Numbered from the stretch's first letter, positions 25,441 through 35,393 are shown. The stretch is 64,000 nucleotides of DNA from an uncultured Prevotella sp. (GCA_905233165.1 CAJODL010000007.1:1-64000), one strand, 5' to 3'. The notes: a model not told the origin generated them from the sequence alone. Program-made: numbers and translations.

Positions 25441-25457
25441 TTTTTTACTTACTTTTG
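25426..25457 (+). promoter_or_regulatory. Plus-strand promoter for the PP2C/kinase operon
   Basis: TTTG (-33) at 25426-25429 and TACTTTTG (-7) at 25450-25457, spacer 20 bp. The inverted repeat AAAAAATTTG (25420-25429) / CAAATTTTTT (25437-25446), spacer 7 bp, holds both -33 boxes, so one bound protein could control both directions. Confidence 0.7.
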
Positions 25458-25487
25458 TCCCGAAAAAAACTAAAACACCCTATTGAT

Positions 25488-26645
25488 ATGGTAAAAATAC
25501 TAAGTGTTGACGACGAATTAGACCTTGAATTGCTTTTAACGCAGTATTTCCGTCGCAAGATTCGCAAAGGAGAGTATGAGTTCTTCTTTGCACACAATGG
25601 CATAGAAGCTTTACAGACAATGTTAGAGCATCCTGATATTGACATCGTACTTAGCGATATCAACATGCCAGAGATGGATGGTCTCACACTATTGAAGAAG
25701 ATAAATGATCGTCACAATCCTGCTCTGAAAGTTATTATGGTGAGCGCCTACGGTGAGATGAATAACATCCGCACAGCCATGAACAACGGTGCCTTTGACT
25801 TTGCTACAAAGCCCATAGACCTTGATGACCTGCAGCTAACTATTGATAAGGCTGTTGCCGAGATAGAATTTGTCAAGCAGACACAGAAGGAGCATGGACA
25901 GCTGGTGGACATAAAGAGCGACCTGGCTCTTGCAGCAGAAATACAGATGGCTATCTTGCCAAAGATTGATGCTGCAAAGAATCTGGATTCCAACATTGAC
26001 CTATATGCCTTCATGAAGCCAGCAAAAGATGTAGGAGGTGACTTTTATGACTATTTCCGCATAGACGACACTCACATTGGTTTCTGCATCGCTGACGTCA
26101 GCGGCAAGGGTGTGCCAGCTGCTATATTCATGGCAGTAAGTCATACCCTACTCCGTATGGCAGGAAAGAAAAATCCAAATGCAGTAGAGGTCATCACCGA
26201 GAGTAACTCTGTGCTCGCTGGAGAGAGTTTCAACTCTATGTTCGTCACATTGTTCTATGGAGTACTTGACACCAAGACTGGTGAGATAAAATATGTGAAT
26301 GCCGGTCACAATCCTCCATACATACTGAAAGCAAATGGCAGTGTCGAAGTTCTTCCTAACTCTACTAATATCTGCTTGGGCGTGATCGAAGATTATCAGT
26401 ACAAGGGAGAAACATTAAAGTTGGAAAAAGGCGATTGTATAGTAACCTTCACAGATGGTGTTACCGAGGCATGTTCACCTAGCGAAGAATTATATGGTGA
26501 AACACGGCTTGAGGAACTTCTAAAGACTCATGGCGGTGATGATTGCGAAACAATTGTTAATGCCATCAGCGATGCGGTACACCAGCATGCAGCAGGCGCC
26601 GAGCAAAGCGATGACATAACCATATTGATTGTTAAAAAAGCGTGA
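25488..26645 (+). CDS. Response regulator with PP2C/SpoIIE phosphatase output
   Basis: 385 aa. REC domain (residues about 1-120) with the acidic pair D8-D9, phospho-acceptor D57 (VLSDINMPEMDG) and K108 (TKPID). A short coiled linker leads to an RsbU/SpoIIE-type PP2C domain with all metal motifs: VGGDFYD, ADVSGKG, FTDGVTEA, SDDITIL. It is expected to be a phosphorylation-controlled Ser/Thr phosphatase. The usual partner, a STAS anti-anti-sigma factor, is not encoded nearby. An in-frame TTG at 25455 lies inside the -7 box, so the ATG at 25488 is the start. The stop overlaps the next start by 4 bp. Confidence 0.93.
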   Translation: MVKILSVDDELDLELLLTQYFRRKIRKGEYEFFFAHNGIEALQTMLEHPDIDIVLSDINMPEMDGLTLLKKINDRHNPALKVIMVSAYGEMNNIRTAMNNGAFDFATKPIDLDDLQLTIDKAVAEIEFVKQTQKEHGQLVDIKSDLALAAEIQMAILPKIDAAKNLDSNIDLYAFMKPAKDVGGDFYDYFRIDDTHIGFCIADVSGKGVPAAIFMAVSHTLLRMAGKKNPNAVEVITESNSVLAGESFNSMFVTLFYGVLDTKTGEIKYVNAGHNPPYILKANGSVEVLPNSTNICLGVIEDYQYKGETLKLEKGDCIVTFTDGVTEACSPSEELYGETRLEELLKTHGGDDCETIVNAISDAVHQHAAGAEQSDDITILIVKKA

Positions 26646-28381
26646 ACCTAAAGAAAAAAAACAAAAAGAAATTGGCTGACAACATCAGCGGGGTGGCATC
26701 AGAAGTTGGCACCCATATTGCTATTGCTGTTATTGCAGGTCTCATCGTTTATGTCTTTGCTTCTTCCGGTTACGAATCCGAGATTGCAGAATTAAATAAC
26801 CGCATAGAAGAGATGAAGTCAGCAGAACGCAATGCCCTCATCACAAAACGCATCAGCGAACAGATGGAGGATATTGCCTATGAGCAAAAGGCTCTGTCTG
26901 ACAAACAGAGGGAGCGTGCTGAAGAACAGTCACGCCTTGCTGACATAGAAAGAGGCAAAGCCGAATTGGAAAGAGAAGCAGCAAGAGAGGCAGAGCGAAA
27001 GGCACGCGCATCAGCAAAAGAGGCAGAGACTATGAGGGCCATAGCAGAACAACAGAGCACATTGGCAACACAAAACATGGAAGAAGCTTTGAAAGCCCGT
27101 TCACATGCTGATACTCTGTTCTATCAGTCATTAGCACGTTCACTGGCACAGACTTCCATCACACAGTACAAATCTGGCGACAAAAGTTTAGCAGCATTGT
27201 TGGCCTATTCTGCTTGGTATTATACAGACAAATTCAAAGGAAACGTTTATCATCAGGATATATACACCGCATTGTTGGATAACGCACCCAGAGCAAGAAT
27301 GCGTATCGGAAGGGTTTCTGGAAATCCACGCGTAATGGCTAAGATACCCGATTCCTACATAAAGGATTCCAAAATGGGATATGTCATTGCTACCGATTAC
27401 GGAGAAATATGTAATCTCATACCAAAACTTAATTCAAAAGGAATTGTTGATAGGTATGATGAGCAAATAATTTTCAACGACCCAAACTATCTATTTAGAG
27501 ATGTCTGTATAGTAAATGGTTATATCCTGGCACTCGACGTAAGTGGCACACTGGTGAAGACCAGTCTTACAAGCACAAATGACAAACGCACCAGTAACGA
27601 CTTTGTGGGAAAAGGCCCCCGTCCTGCACAACGTATAAAAGAAGATGCCGTTATAAGTCGCAAATATCTTCCTATGAGCAATATGCCACAGGAACGTTGG
27701 CGTCACCTGTTGCAAAACGACGAAAACAAAATCATTGCTGTTGGAGAACACCAAGTGGTTTGGCTTGACGCTAACGGAAACAACATTCTCCACACCCATA
27801 GTATTACTGATGAAATTAGTGAGGCAGGTGTCGTTGATAATACATTAGTTATTTTTACAAAGACAGGCAACCTGCTTACCTTCAACGACGGAAAGCCTTC
27901 CGTCAACACACGCATCTCTCTGCCGCGAAACAATCCTGTCAGCTATTACTATTATATGAAAGACAAGGGTATGCACATACTGGGTACCGAAGATGGAGAT
28001 GTGTTGTTGTATGACAAAGACCACAAATATATCAAGTCTCTCGTAGGACATTCTGGTGCCATAACACATATGGAACAATTGGGATGGTGTCTGGCAACAT
28101 CGAGTTATGACCACAAGATATGTCTGTGGAATCTTAATGACCTAAACACCCAGATAGCTCCTATAGAAGTGTACTATGACAAGTGGCCGCTTAGCTTTAC
28201 GACAAACAGAGATAACTGGACACTGATAGTAGGTCTTGCTGATGGTGACATAGAGTCTTTGCATATTTCTGTTGAAGATAATAAGGATAATGTGCATGAC
28301 CACATAGAACGTAATTTCACCCCACAGGAATGGGAATATTACATAGGTGAAGGAGTAAAGTATAGGAGGTTTAAAGAATGA
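26642..28381 (+). CDS. Membrane protein with coiled coil and propeller-like domain
   Basis: 579 aa, starting at GTG within the GTGA overlap. Lys-rich N-terminus, one transmembrane helix (IAIAVIAGLIVYVFAS, about residues 28-43), a long charged coiled coil (about 48-160; AELEREAAREAERKARASA), a helical segment (LAQTSITQYKSGDKSLAALL) like the linker before WD40 repeats in signalling ATPases, then WD40/beta-propeller-like repeats (HILGTEDGDVLLYDKD, ATSSYDHKICLWNLND). No enzyme domain is seen. The topology puts the propeller outside the cytoplasm if the Lys-rich end is inside. Likely a sensor or scaffold for the operon. Confidence 0.85.
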   Translation: MNLKKKNKKKLADNISGVASEVGTHIAIAVIAGLIVYVFASSGYESEIAELNNRIEEMKSAERNALITKRISEQMEDIAYEQKALSDKQRERAEEQSRLADIERGKAELEREAAREAERKARASAKEAETMRAIAEQQSTLATQNMEEALKARSHADTLFYQSLARSLAQTSITQYKSGDKSLAALLAYSAWYYTDKFKGNVYHQDIYTALLDNAPRARMRIGRVSGNPRVMAKIPDSYIKDSKMGYVIATDYGEICNLIPKLNSKGIVDRYDEQIIFNDPNYLFRDVCIVNGYILALDVSGTLVKTSLTSTNDKRTSNDFVGKGPRPAQRIKEDAVISRKYLPMSNMPQERWRHLLQNDENKIIAVGEHQVVWLDANGNNILHTHSITDEISEAGVVDNTLVIFTKTGNLLTFNDGKPSVNTRISLPRNNPVSYYYYMKDKGMHILGTEDGDVLLYDKDHKYIKSLVGHSGAITHMEQLGWCLATSSYDHKICLWNLNDLNTQIAPIEVYYDKWPLSFTTNRDNWTLIVGLADGDIESLHISVEDNKDNVHDHIERNFTPQEWEYYIGEGVKYRRFKE

Positions 28382-30714
28382 AAAGAACTTTGATACTATC
28401 CCTTCTGACATCTTTACTGCTTCTGAATACAGGAATAGTAAAGGCGACTCCTTTCATTCGTAATTTCACTACAAAGGAATATAATGCACACAACAGATGT
28501 TTCGATGTTCTCTGTGATAAATACGGCACTGTATTTATTGCCAACTTTGAAGGTCTGCTGTATTATGACGGAGCCACGTGGCGAAAGATTCACACTCCTG
28601 GCATTAACAGGGTAACACGTCTCATTAAAGGAAAGAACGGAAAGATTTATGTCAGCGGACATGATTTCTATGGTTACATCGCTGCCAATAAAACAGGAAG
28701 TCTTTACTTGGTACGTGCTACCGACAAGGATGCAAAACGTCTTGAGGGACAGGAAGTGGAGCATCCTAACACATTGCAATTAAACTCTGTGAGATTAGCT
28801 GTCATTCCTAACAATGGTTTGACAATAAAGAACGAAGATATGGAGTTCCACGTCACAGAAGATGATGGTTTGGCAAGTAATAATGTTGCCAACATTGCTT
28901 ATGATGGTGGACAAACAGTATGGGTAGCAACCAATCGCGGTATCACAGCTATCAACACCCCATCACCTTATTGGAGATATGCTGAAGGACAAGGACTTAA
29001 AGGCGAGGTATATGCCATTGGGAGAATTGAGAATTCTATATTTGCTGGTACCATGCAGGGACTCTACCGCATAAATAACAACGAAGCCATCCCTGTGGGA
29101 AATATAGATTGTGCCTGTTGGACACTGACTCCTGACGGCAATAATGCTCTCATAGCTCTGACATCAGAGGGAAGATACCGTGTTACCCTGAATGGTATTC
29201 AAGCATTACCTGATGACGGCAGTCTAAAAAAATATCTTGATGCTGCCAATATGAGAAAAATGGCAGATACTCGTATACGCTATTCGGTAGAATTTAACAG
29301 AAATTCTCTCACACGTCCGTTTACAGCATATTCTTCTGCAAATATCGTGTATCGAGACAAGAAAAACATTATGTGGGTAGGTGGCGACTTCGGCATTGTA
29401 GCTTGTGATATGAGTTATCCTCTACAGAAAGAGAAGCCACAGGTATATCTTCGCGAAATATCCATCATGAACGACTCCATATTGTGGGGCGGATATATGC
29501 AGAAAGACCTGCGTCCGATTTCTAAAATGGATAATATCGAAATACCAGCCGACTGCCGCTCTATGGCAGTCAGGTATTCAGTAGGTAAGAACTCTATATT
29601 CTCACCTGCAAAATATCGCTATCGCATCAATGGTGGAAACTGGAGCGCATGGTCTTCGGAAACTGTGGCACGATTCAACAATATGCCTTACGGCCCTACC
29701 CTTCTTGAGATAGAAGCCCAGGACCTTTATGGTAATATCAGCGATGCAGCAAAAGTATCATGGTTCCATCAATTGCCACTCTACCTGAGATGGTGGGCTA
29801 TACTATGCTACATCTTCTTCATCATCATGATAATCAGAGGACTTATTAAATGGAGAATGAAGAATGTAGAGAAGGCAAAGATAGCCCTTGAGAGAATTGT
29901 CAAGGAACGCACCAAAGACCTCAAGAATGCCCTTGATGAAAAGGAACGCATGCAGGCAGATATGGTACGTATGGAACGTAATGCCACAGCAGGTAAACTG
30001 ACCCAGGGACTCATTGATCGAATACTGAATCCTATCAACTACATCAACAACTTCTCAAAACTCACCGGTGGTTTGGCAAAAGACCTGTCGGAGGATATAG
30101 AGGACGAGAAGGAAAACATGTCAGAAGACGGTTATGAGGACTGTATGGATATTCTGGATATGATGAACCAGAATCTCGGAAAGATTGAGGAGCATGGTGT
30201 GAACACCACCCGCACTTTGCGTGCTATGGAGGCTATGCTCAACAATAATATCGGAACACCTCGCGACACTAATATCTCTACTTTATGTCAACAGGCTGCT
30301 GATGTCACAAAGGAATATCACAAAATGGATATAACCACCGATATCACTCCTGACATACATATCAGCATTGACCCAGAGTCTGTCAACAAAGCTCTGTTAT
30401 CATTACTCAGTAATTCTGTGTTTGCTGTCAACAAGAAGGCAAAGAAAGCACAGTATAAGCCAGAGGTAAAGCTATCGTTGAAAACTGTTGGCTCTAATGT
30501 CGAGATACGCATCTATGATAATGGTATCGGCATTGAAAACACTATTATAGACAAAGTATTTGACCCATTCTTCACCACCAAGACAACTAGTGAGGGAACA
30601 GGTGTCGGACTATTCCTTACACGTGAGATAATACAGGCTCACGGAGGTACTATCACACTCAACTCCGTAAAGGACGAACATACAGAATTCTTGATTACCT
30701 TAAAAAAACTATAA
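28378..30714 (+). CDS. Sensor histidine-kinase-like protein lacking the acceptor His
   Basis: 778 aa. Signal peptide, two-component-regulator propeller repeats (for example VFIANFEGLLYYDGATWRKI, VWVATNRGITAI), a Y_Y_Y-type Ig fold (KYRYRINGGNWSAWSS), one transmembrane helix (AILCYIFFIIMIIRGLI), a coiled coil, then a dimerisation/ATPase module. ATP-binding motifs remain (LLSLLSNSVFAV, DNGIGIEN, GTGVGLFL), but the H-box reads GLIDRILNPINY: D547 replaces His and Arg the next Glu. So it cannot autophosphorylate on the usual residue. No REC or AraC output is fused. ATGA overlap with the gene before. Confidence 0.92.
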   Translation: MKRTLILSLLTSLLLLNTGIVKATPFIRNFTTKEYNAHNRCFDVLCDKYGTVFIANFEGLLYYDGATWRKIHTPGINRVTRLIKGKNGKIYVSGHDFYGYIAANKTGSLYLVRATDKDAKRLEGQEVEHPNTLQLNSVRLAVIPNNGLTIKNEDMEFHVTEDDGLASNNVANIAYDGGQTVWVATNRGITAINTPSPYWRYAEGQGLKGEVYAIGRIENSIFAGTMQGLYRINNNEAIPVGNIDCACWTLTPDGNNALIALTSEGRYRVTLNGIQALPDDGSLKKYLDAANMRKMADTRIRYSVEFNRNSLTRPFTAYSSANIVYRDKKNIMWVGGDFGIVACDMSYPLQKEKPQVYLREISIMNDSILWGGYMQKDLRPISKMDNIEIPADCRSMAVRYSVGKNSIFSPAKYRYRINGGNWSAWSSETVARFNNMPYGPTLLEIEAQDLYGNISDAAKVSWFHQLPLYLRWWAILCYIFFIIMIIRGLIKWRMKNVEKAKIALERIVKERTKDLKNALDEKERMQADMVRMERNATAGKLTQGLIDRILNPINYINNFSKLTGGLAKDLSEDIEDEKENMSEDGYEDCMDILDMMNQNLGKIEEHGVNTTRTLRAMEAMLNNNIGTPRDTNISTLCQQAADVTKEYHKMDITTDITPDIHISIDPESVNKALLSLLSNSVFAVNKKAKKAQYKPEVKLSLKTVGSNVEIRIYDNGIGIENTIIDKVFDPFFTTKTTSEGTGVGLFLTREIIQAHGGTITLNSVKDEHTEFLITLKKL

Positions 30715-30719
30715 CCGCC

Positions 30720-31538
30720 ATGACAGAATCAGAAAAACAACAGCAGAAACTCGCTGCACTGGGAATGCTTTCGGCAGGTATTGCACACGAAATACAAAAC
30801 CCACTGAATTTCGTCATCAACTTCTCTAAGATGTCTGACAAACTGCTGAAAGACCTCAAAGAGATTATCAATGATGTTGCTGACACATTGGATCCGGACG
30901 ATGCTGCAGATATCCAGGATATTGCAGACGATTTATCTACCAATATGCAGAAAATCCAGGAACATGGTGAACGTGCCATAAGTATCATACAGGGTATTCT
31001 GCTCATCTCTCGTGGCAATGAGGGTGAACATCTTCCTACCGATATCTCGCATCTGATGCACGAATATGTGTGGCTGGCGTATCATGCTAAGAGGGCTAAT
31101 GACAAGTCATTCAACGTCAGCATTATAGAAGACTATCAGGCAGAAATGCCCAAACTGATGGTAATACCACAAGACCTCTCACGAGCAGTACTCAATGTAA
31201 TGAATAATGCGGCATATTCTGTAAAGGAACGTACTACGCAAGAGGAGGAAAAGAAAAATCCGGATTACAAACCCGAGATAAAGGCATCTGCTGCATACGA
31301 AGGCGGCAAGCTGACCATTAAGATTAGTGATAACGGTACTGGTATTCCTGAGGAGGTGCAGAAGAAGTTATTCCACGAAAACATTACCACAAAGCCTGTG
31401 GGACAGGGTACAGGACTCGGCATGCAGATAACACACGACATTATTGTCAACACCCACAAAGGTGAGATAAAAGTTGACTCCAAGGTTGGGGAAGGTACCA
31501 CCATTACTTTTGTCATACCAGTAGAGAGTGTGAAGTAA
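30720..31538 (+). CDS. Soluble histidine kinase without a sensor domain
   Basis: 272 aa. The H-box is intact: GIAHEIQNPLNFVINFSK with H23, close to the N-terminus. ATPase motifs follow: AVLNVMNNAAYSV (N box), DNGTGIPEE (G1) and GQGTGLGMQI (G2). It has no transmembrane segment and no sensor domain. The region after the H-box resembles the pseudokinase just upstream (NFSKMSDKLLKDL against NFSKLTGGLAKDL), suggesting a duplication. I infer that the pseudokinase supplies sensing and this protein the phosphoryl group for the REC-PP2C protein. Confidence 0.92.
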   Translation: MTESEKQQQKLAALGMLSAGIAHEIQNPLNFVINFSKMSDKLLKDLKEIINDVADTLDPDDAADIQDIADDLSTNMQKIQEHGERAISIIQGILLISRGNEGEHLPTDISHLMHEYVWLAYHAKRANDKSFNVSIIEDYQAEMPKLMVIPQDLSRAVLNVMNNAAYSVKERTTQEEEKKNPDYKPEIKASAAYEGGKLTIKISDNGTGIPEEVQKKLFHENITTKPVGQGTGLGMQITHDIIVNTHKGEIKVDSKVGEGTTITFVIPVESVK

Positions 31539-34277
31539 ATGGTTGATATAAGGATGAAAAAAATGACCAATATATTACGACATACCAGAATCATAATAAC
31601 GACGCTTTTGGTAACTTTTTCTGTACTTACCATTAATGCCCAAGCCTCCCCTGCTGATGTCGCCCAACTTTACTCAAAGGCACAGACAGAATATAACAAC
31701 GGGCAGTTTGACAAGTGTAAGGAATCGTTGTATGCTATGCTGCCATCCGCCAAAGGAATGCTGAAGACAAGTGCCTATAGGTTGCTGGCTCTTTGTTCTC
31801 TTGAACAAGGTGATATCGAAGGTGCAAAGAATAATGTGGCCTTACTGCTGAAGTCCGACCCTTATTTCACACCATCTCTTGGTGACCCAATGCGTTTTCT
31901 TGATATGGTCAGCGAGGCAAAAGACCAGTCAGCAGGTATCACAACAGCATCCCGACAGGCCGAGACGATAGAAGAAGCCCCTGTTCCTGTAACATTGATA
32001 ACAGATGAGATGATTCGCCACTCTGGAGCACAAACACTGCAAGAGGCGTTGTGTCTCTTCGTACCAGGTATGACAGTTGCTGAGGGTATGGAATCCAACA
32101 TCGCCATGCATGGAGTATATTCCACTGCACAGGACAAGATACTCATAATGGTTGACGGACATAGGTTGAACAGCTCTTCTACAAATGCTGAAGCACCCGA
32201 TTTCCGTACTAACCTCGACAAAGTGAAACAGATAGAGGTACTTCGTGGTCCTGCTTCGTCACTTTATGGTAATGTAGCCCTCACCGCTGTTGTAAATATC
32301 ATTACTTATAAGGGAGCGGAACTCAATGGTGCACGCATTAGCGGAACAGCCGGCTCACAAAATTCCTTCGGCGGCTCGATGGTTGTTGGCGGTGGTAATA
32401 ATGTAGTCGATATTATGGGATGGGGTTCTATCTATAACACTCAGGGATTTGCACATGATGTTAATAACGGTTATGGTGGCAACACCCGGCTATATTCCCA
32501 TGCCACAAGCGGTCGCCCTTCCTATGACATTGGTATAAAAGGACGTTGGCAGGATTTCACCATCGGCATTAACATGCAGCGCTCTAAACGTGTACCATAT
32601 ATTAATGTATTACAGGTTAGCAGCAAGACATCCCTGCAAGAGATCATAACAGGATTAATACCTAATTTTGCAGATGGAGAAGATCTTATGGCCTTAAAGG
32701 CTTATGGCATAGAGCCTAACAACGAACCAGACGTTACTGCATTCCGCAATTTCAACTATGACCGCTATGGAAAGTTGAATGGCGAGACCCCTGGTATTGT
32801 GCGTTCCAACAACCGCATAAATGTGGACTATGCACATACCTTCGGAAAAATAGATGTACAGGCTTCTGCATACATCAATTTCGAAAACACATCTTTATAT
32901 AATGTCTTAGGCGACTCTGTTAATAGCGAAGTCATTCCAGATGCCACCGTTGACTTTATGGAATACCTTGTTTCACAAAGTTTCCCTGCCGGTTCCCCTG
33001 AGATTATGTTGTATAATACTGTCTTTGAAACCCTCATCCGAGGTAAGACAATAGGAGATGTTCTAAAATATACCATAACACCATTAAGTGATGACCCGCA
33101 GAGTGTCCGGCTACGAAATGTTATGAATATGATTCCTGCTTCTTATCAAGGTGTCTTCCAGAAACTTGACTGGCAGAATACCACCTATGGATTCCAAGCA
33201 CAGGGTCTCACCAACTATAATTTTCTTGGTCATGGATCCTTTATTCTTGGAGCTCAGATGGAGCATTTCACTTTGACAGGTGTGAACTTCAGCATGGGTG
33301 GTGGTTTTACGACTCCTGCCACTATGTCATCATCATATGTTTTCAAAGAAGGAAAAGAGACATCCCTGTCCGGTTATATGCAGGTGAAGCATTTCTTCTC
33401 TCCTCGGTGGATTCTCAATGCAGGTTTGCGTTATGACAACAAACGTCGCTTCAATGGCTCACGTCTGAGAAGACTATCACCACGTTTCTCTATAATACAC
33501 AAACTTGACAAGCATTGGACGCTGCGTGGAAATTACAACTATTCCTTCGTAGATGCTCCATACCTCTATCGTGTTTGTGTATTGCCTATCTTCAGCGGTG
33601 GAGAGGATATGCAACCAGAAACCATGCATGGAATAAATCTTGGTACTGAATACCATAAGGGTAGTTTCCGTGCTGAGCTCGGTACTTTCTATAATCTTCT
33701 CAACGACCTCGTAGTACTCAATACTGCTATTGCACAGAGTTTTACTTCCTCTGATGGTGAGGCATATCTTTTCAAGAATGCCGGTAAGGTACATATCTTT
33801 GGTGTAGAGGGTGCAGCACAGCTTTATCGTCGCAACTTCTTTGCCAATATCAATGCTACATGGCAACGTGTGGTAAAGCATGAGAATTATATAGTTCATA
33901 ACTCACAGACATTCTCTACTCCAGCCTTCCATACCAACCTCATCGTAGCAGGTGCGCCATATCGTGGTAGAGGTACCGGATTCCTCAAGGGTGGCACACT
34001 ATGGGTGCGTGGTACCGGTCAGTTCCAGACAGCTACATACTATCGTACTGTTGACCTTCTGCGTACCGTCATCATGGGTGACTATGCTTCTATCTTCAAT
34101 CGTGTAGCACCACAGTTCGTTATGGGGTTAGGAGTTGACTATGAATGGAAGTATCTCGACCTGAACCTTTCTCTGAAAAATGTCTTCAATAATAAATATA
34201 GTATTGGCTCTATGCTTGCTGATGGTACTCCGCGTCCCGGACGCTCTTTTGTTGCCAAACTTACAGTAAAATTCTGA
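31539..34277 (+). CDS. TonB-dependent outer-membrane receptor with N-terminal TPR
   Basis: 912 aa. Signal peptide (ending TINAQA), a TPR-like helical domain (about 36-125; QLYSKAQTEYNNGQFDKCKE, LALCSLEQGDIEGAKNN), then the TonB plug (VTLITDEMIRHSGAQTLQEA, KILIMVDGHRLN, IEVLRGPASSLYGNVA) and a 22-strand-type barrel ending VAKLTVKF. No SusD partner or SusC-type carboxypeptidase-like domain is present, so it resembles cofactor or small-ligand receptors more than glycan importers; the ligand is unknown. The ATG abuts the kinase stop; an alternative start is at 31554. Confidence 0.9.
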   Translation: MVDIRMKKMTNILRHTRIIITTLLVTFSVLTINAQASPADVAQLYSKAQTEYNNGQFDKCKESLYAMLPSAKGMLKTSAYRLLALCSLEQGDIEGAKNNVALLLKSDPYFTPSLGDPMRFLDMVSEAKDQSAGITTASRQAETIEEAPVPVTLITDEMIRHSGAQTLQEALCLFVPGMTVAEGMESNIAMHGVYSTAQDKILIMVDGHRLNSSSTNAEAPDFRTNLDKVKQIEVLRGPASSLYGNVALTAVVNIITYKGAELNGARISGTAGSQNSFGGSMVVGGGNNVVDIMGWGSIYNTQGFAHDVNNGYGGNTRLYSHATSGRPSYDIGIKGRWQDFTIGINMQRSKRVPYINVLQVSSKTSLQEIITGLIPNFADGEDLMALKAYGIEPNNEPDVTAFRNFNYDRYGKLNGETPGIVRSNNRINVDYAHTFGKIDVQASAYINFENTSLYNVLGDSVNSEVIPDATVDFMEYLVSQSFPAGSPEIMLYNTVFETLIRGKTIGDVLKYTITPLSDDPQSVRLRNVMNMIPASYQGVFQKLDWQNTTYGFQAQGLTNYNFLGHGSFILGAQMEHFTLTGVNFSMGGGFTTPATMSSSYVFKEGKETSLSGYMQVKHFFSPRWILNAGLRYDNKRRFNGSRLRRLSPRFSIIHKLDKHWTLRGNYNYSFVDAPYLYRVCVLPIFSGGEDMQPETMHGINLGTEYHKGSFRAELGTFYNLLNDLVVLNTAIAQSFTSSDGEAYLFKNAGKVHIFGVEGAAQLYRRNFFANINATWQRVVKHENYIVHNSQTFSTPAFHTNLIVAGAPYRGRGTGFLKGGTLWVRGTGQFQTATYYRTVDLLRTVIMGDYASIFNRVAPQFVMGLGVDYEWKYLDLNLSLKNVFNNKYSIGSMLADGTPRPGRSFVAKLTVKF

Positions 34278-35353
34278 TGACAAACCAGGAAATACTTTCT
34301 GAAGCCCTTTCTCTGCTTCAGCAACTGATAGCGATTCCTTCTGTCTCACGTGACGAAGCTGCTGCTGCTGACCTCCTCGAAAAGGTTATCAGCGGCTATG
34401 GTCTTCATCCCCAGAGGAAGGGTAATAATGTGTGGGTTATCTCCGACAAATGGGATAATACAAAAGATATCATCCTGCTGAATGCACACATCGATACCGT
34501 AAAACCTGTCAGTACCTGGACACGCGATCCTTTCTCTCCTGTTATTGAGGATGGACGCCTTTATGGTCTTGGCAGCAATGATTGTGGTGGTGGTTTGGTG
34601 ACACTTCTTCAGGTGTTTCGCGAACTTACCAGCCGTCCTGAGCAACGTTACAACTTTGTTTATCTCGCCAGCTGCGAAGAAGAGGTTAGCGGCATTGGTG
34701 GCATACGTTCTGTCATCAGCGATAGCCCTCTCTCCTCTTTCTTCTCAAAATCTTCCGGCATCACCGCTGTTGTTGGTGAGCCGACAGGTATGCAGCCTGC
34801 TATAGCAGAACGAGGTCTTATGGTGCTCGATGGTATCTCTCATGGAAAATCGGGACATGCGGCTCGTGGTGAGGGTATCAATGCCATCCATGAGGTTTTA
34901 GACGACTTGCTCTTTATACGTGATTATCACTTCGAAAAGACATCTCCGCTTCTTGGTGATACCAAGATGCAATGCACAGTCATCAATAGTGGTACACAAC
35001 ATAATGTGGTGCCCGACGAATGTCGTTTCATCGTCGATGTGCGCACAAATGAATACTATACTAATGAAGAGGTGTTAGAATTCTTGCAGAGCAAACTAAA
35101 GAGTTCCATTTCAGCTCGCTCTACCCATCTGCGCTCATCACATATACCAGAGAGTCATCCTCTCATCCGGAAGTGTATCGCTATGGGAATGACACCATTT
35201 GGTTCTCCCACATTAAGTGACCAAGCCCTGATGCCTATACCGTCGTTCAAACTCGGCCCAGGACAATCTTCTCGCTCTCACTCCGCAGATGAATATATCT
35301 GTATCAGCGAGATAAGCGACGCAATAGAAAAATACCTGTACCTATTTTCGTAA
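34277..35353 (+). CDS. argE: M20 peptidase, acetylornithine/succinylornithine deacetylase type
   Basis: 358 aa. Metal-site motifs of the M20 family: NAHIDTVKP, GLGSNDCGGG, SCEEEVSG with the catalytic Glu, and VVGEPT. The short form (about 350 aa) and sequence style are those of ArgE-like enzymes of Bacteroidota, which may act on N-succinyl-ornithine. It overlaps the TonB receptor stop (TGATG), an odd place for an arginine gene. A stem-loop follows its stop. Confidence 0.85.
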   Translation: MTNQEILSEALSLLQQLIAIPSVSRDEAAAADLLEKVISGYGLHPQRKGNNVWVISDKWDNTKDIILLNAHIDTVKPVSTWTRDPFSPVIEDGRLYGLGSNDCGGGLVTLLQVFRELTSRPEQRYNFVYLASCEEEVSGIGGIRSVISDSPLSSFFSKSSGITAVVGEPTGMQPAIAERGLMVLDGISHGKSGHAARGEGINAIHEVLDDLLFIRDYHFEKTSPLLGDTKMQCTVINSGTQHNVVPDECRFIVDVRTNEYYTNEEVLEFLQSKLKSSISARSTHLRSSHIPESHPLIRKCIAMGMTPFGSPTLSDQALMPIPSFKLGPGQSSRSHSADEYICISEISDAIEKYLYLFS

Positions 35354-35393
35354 GTACAGGTGTTTTTAGTTTCAGGTTCCTGGTTTTAAATAC

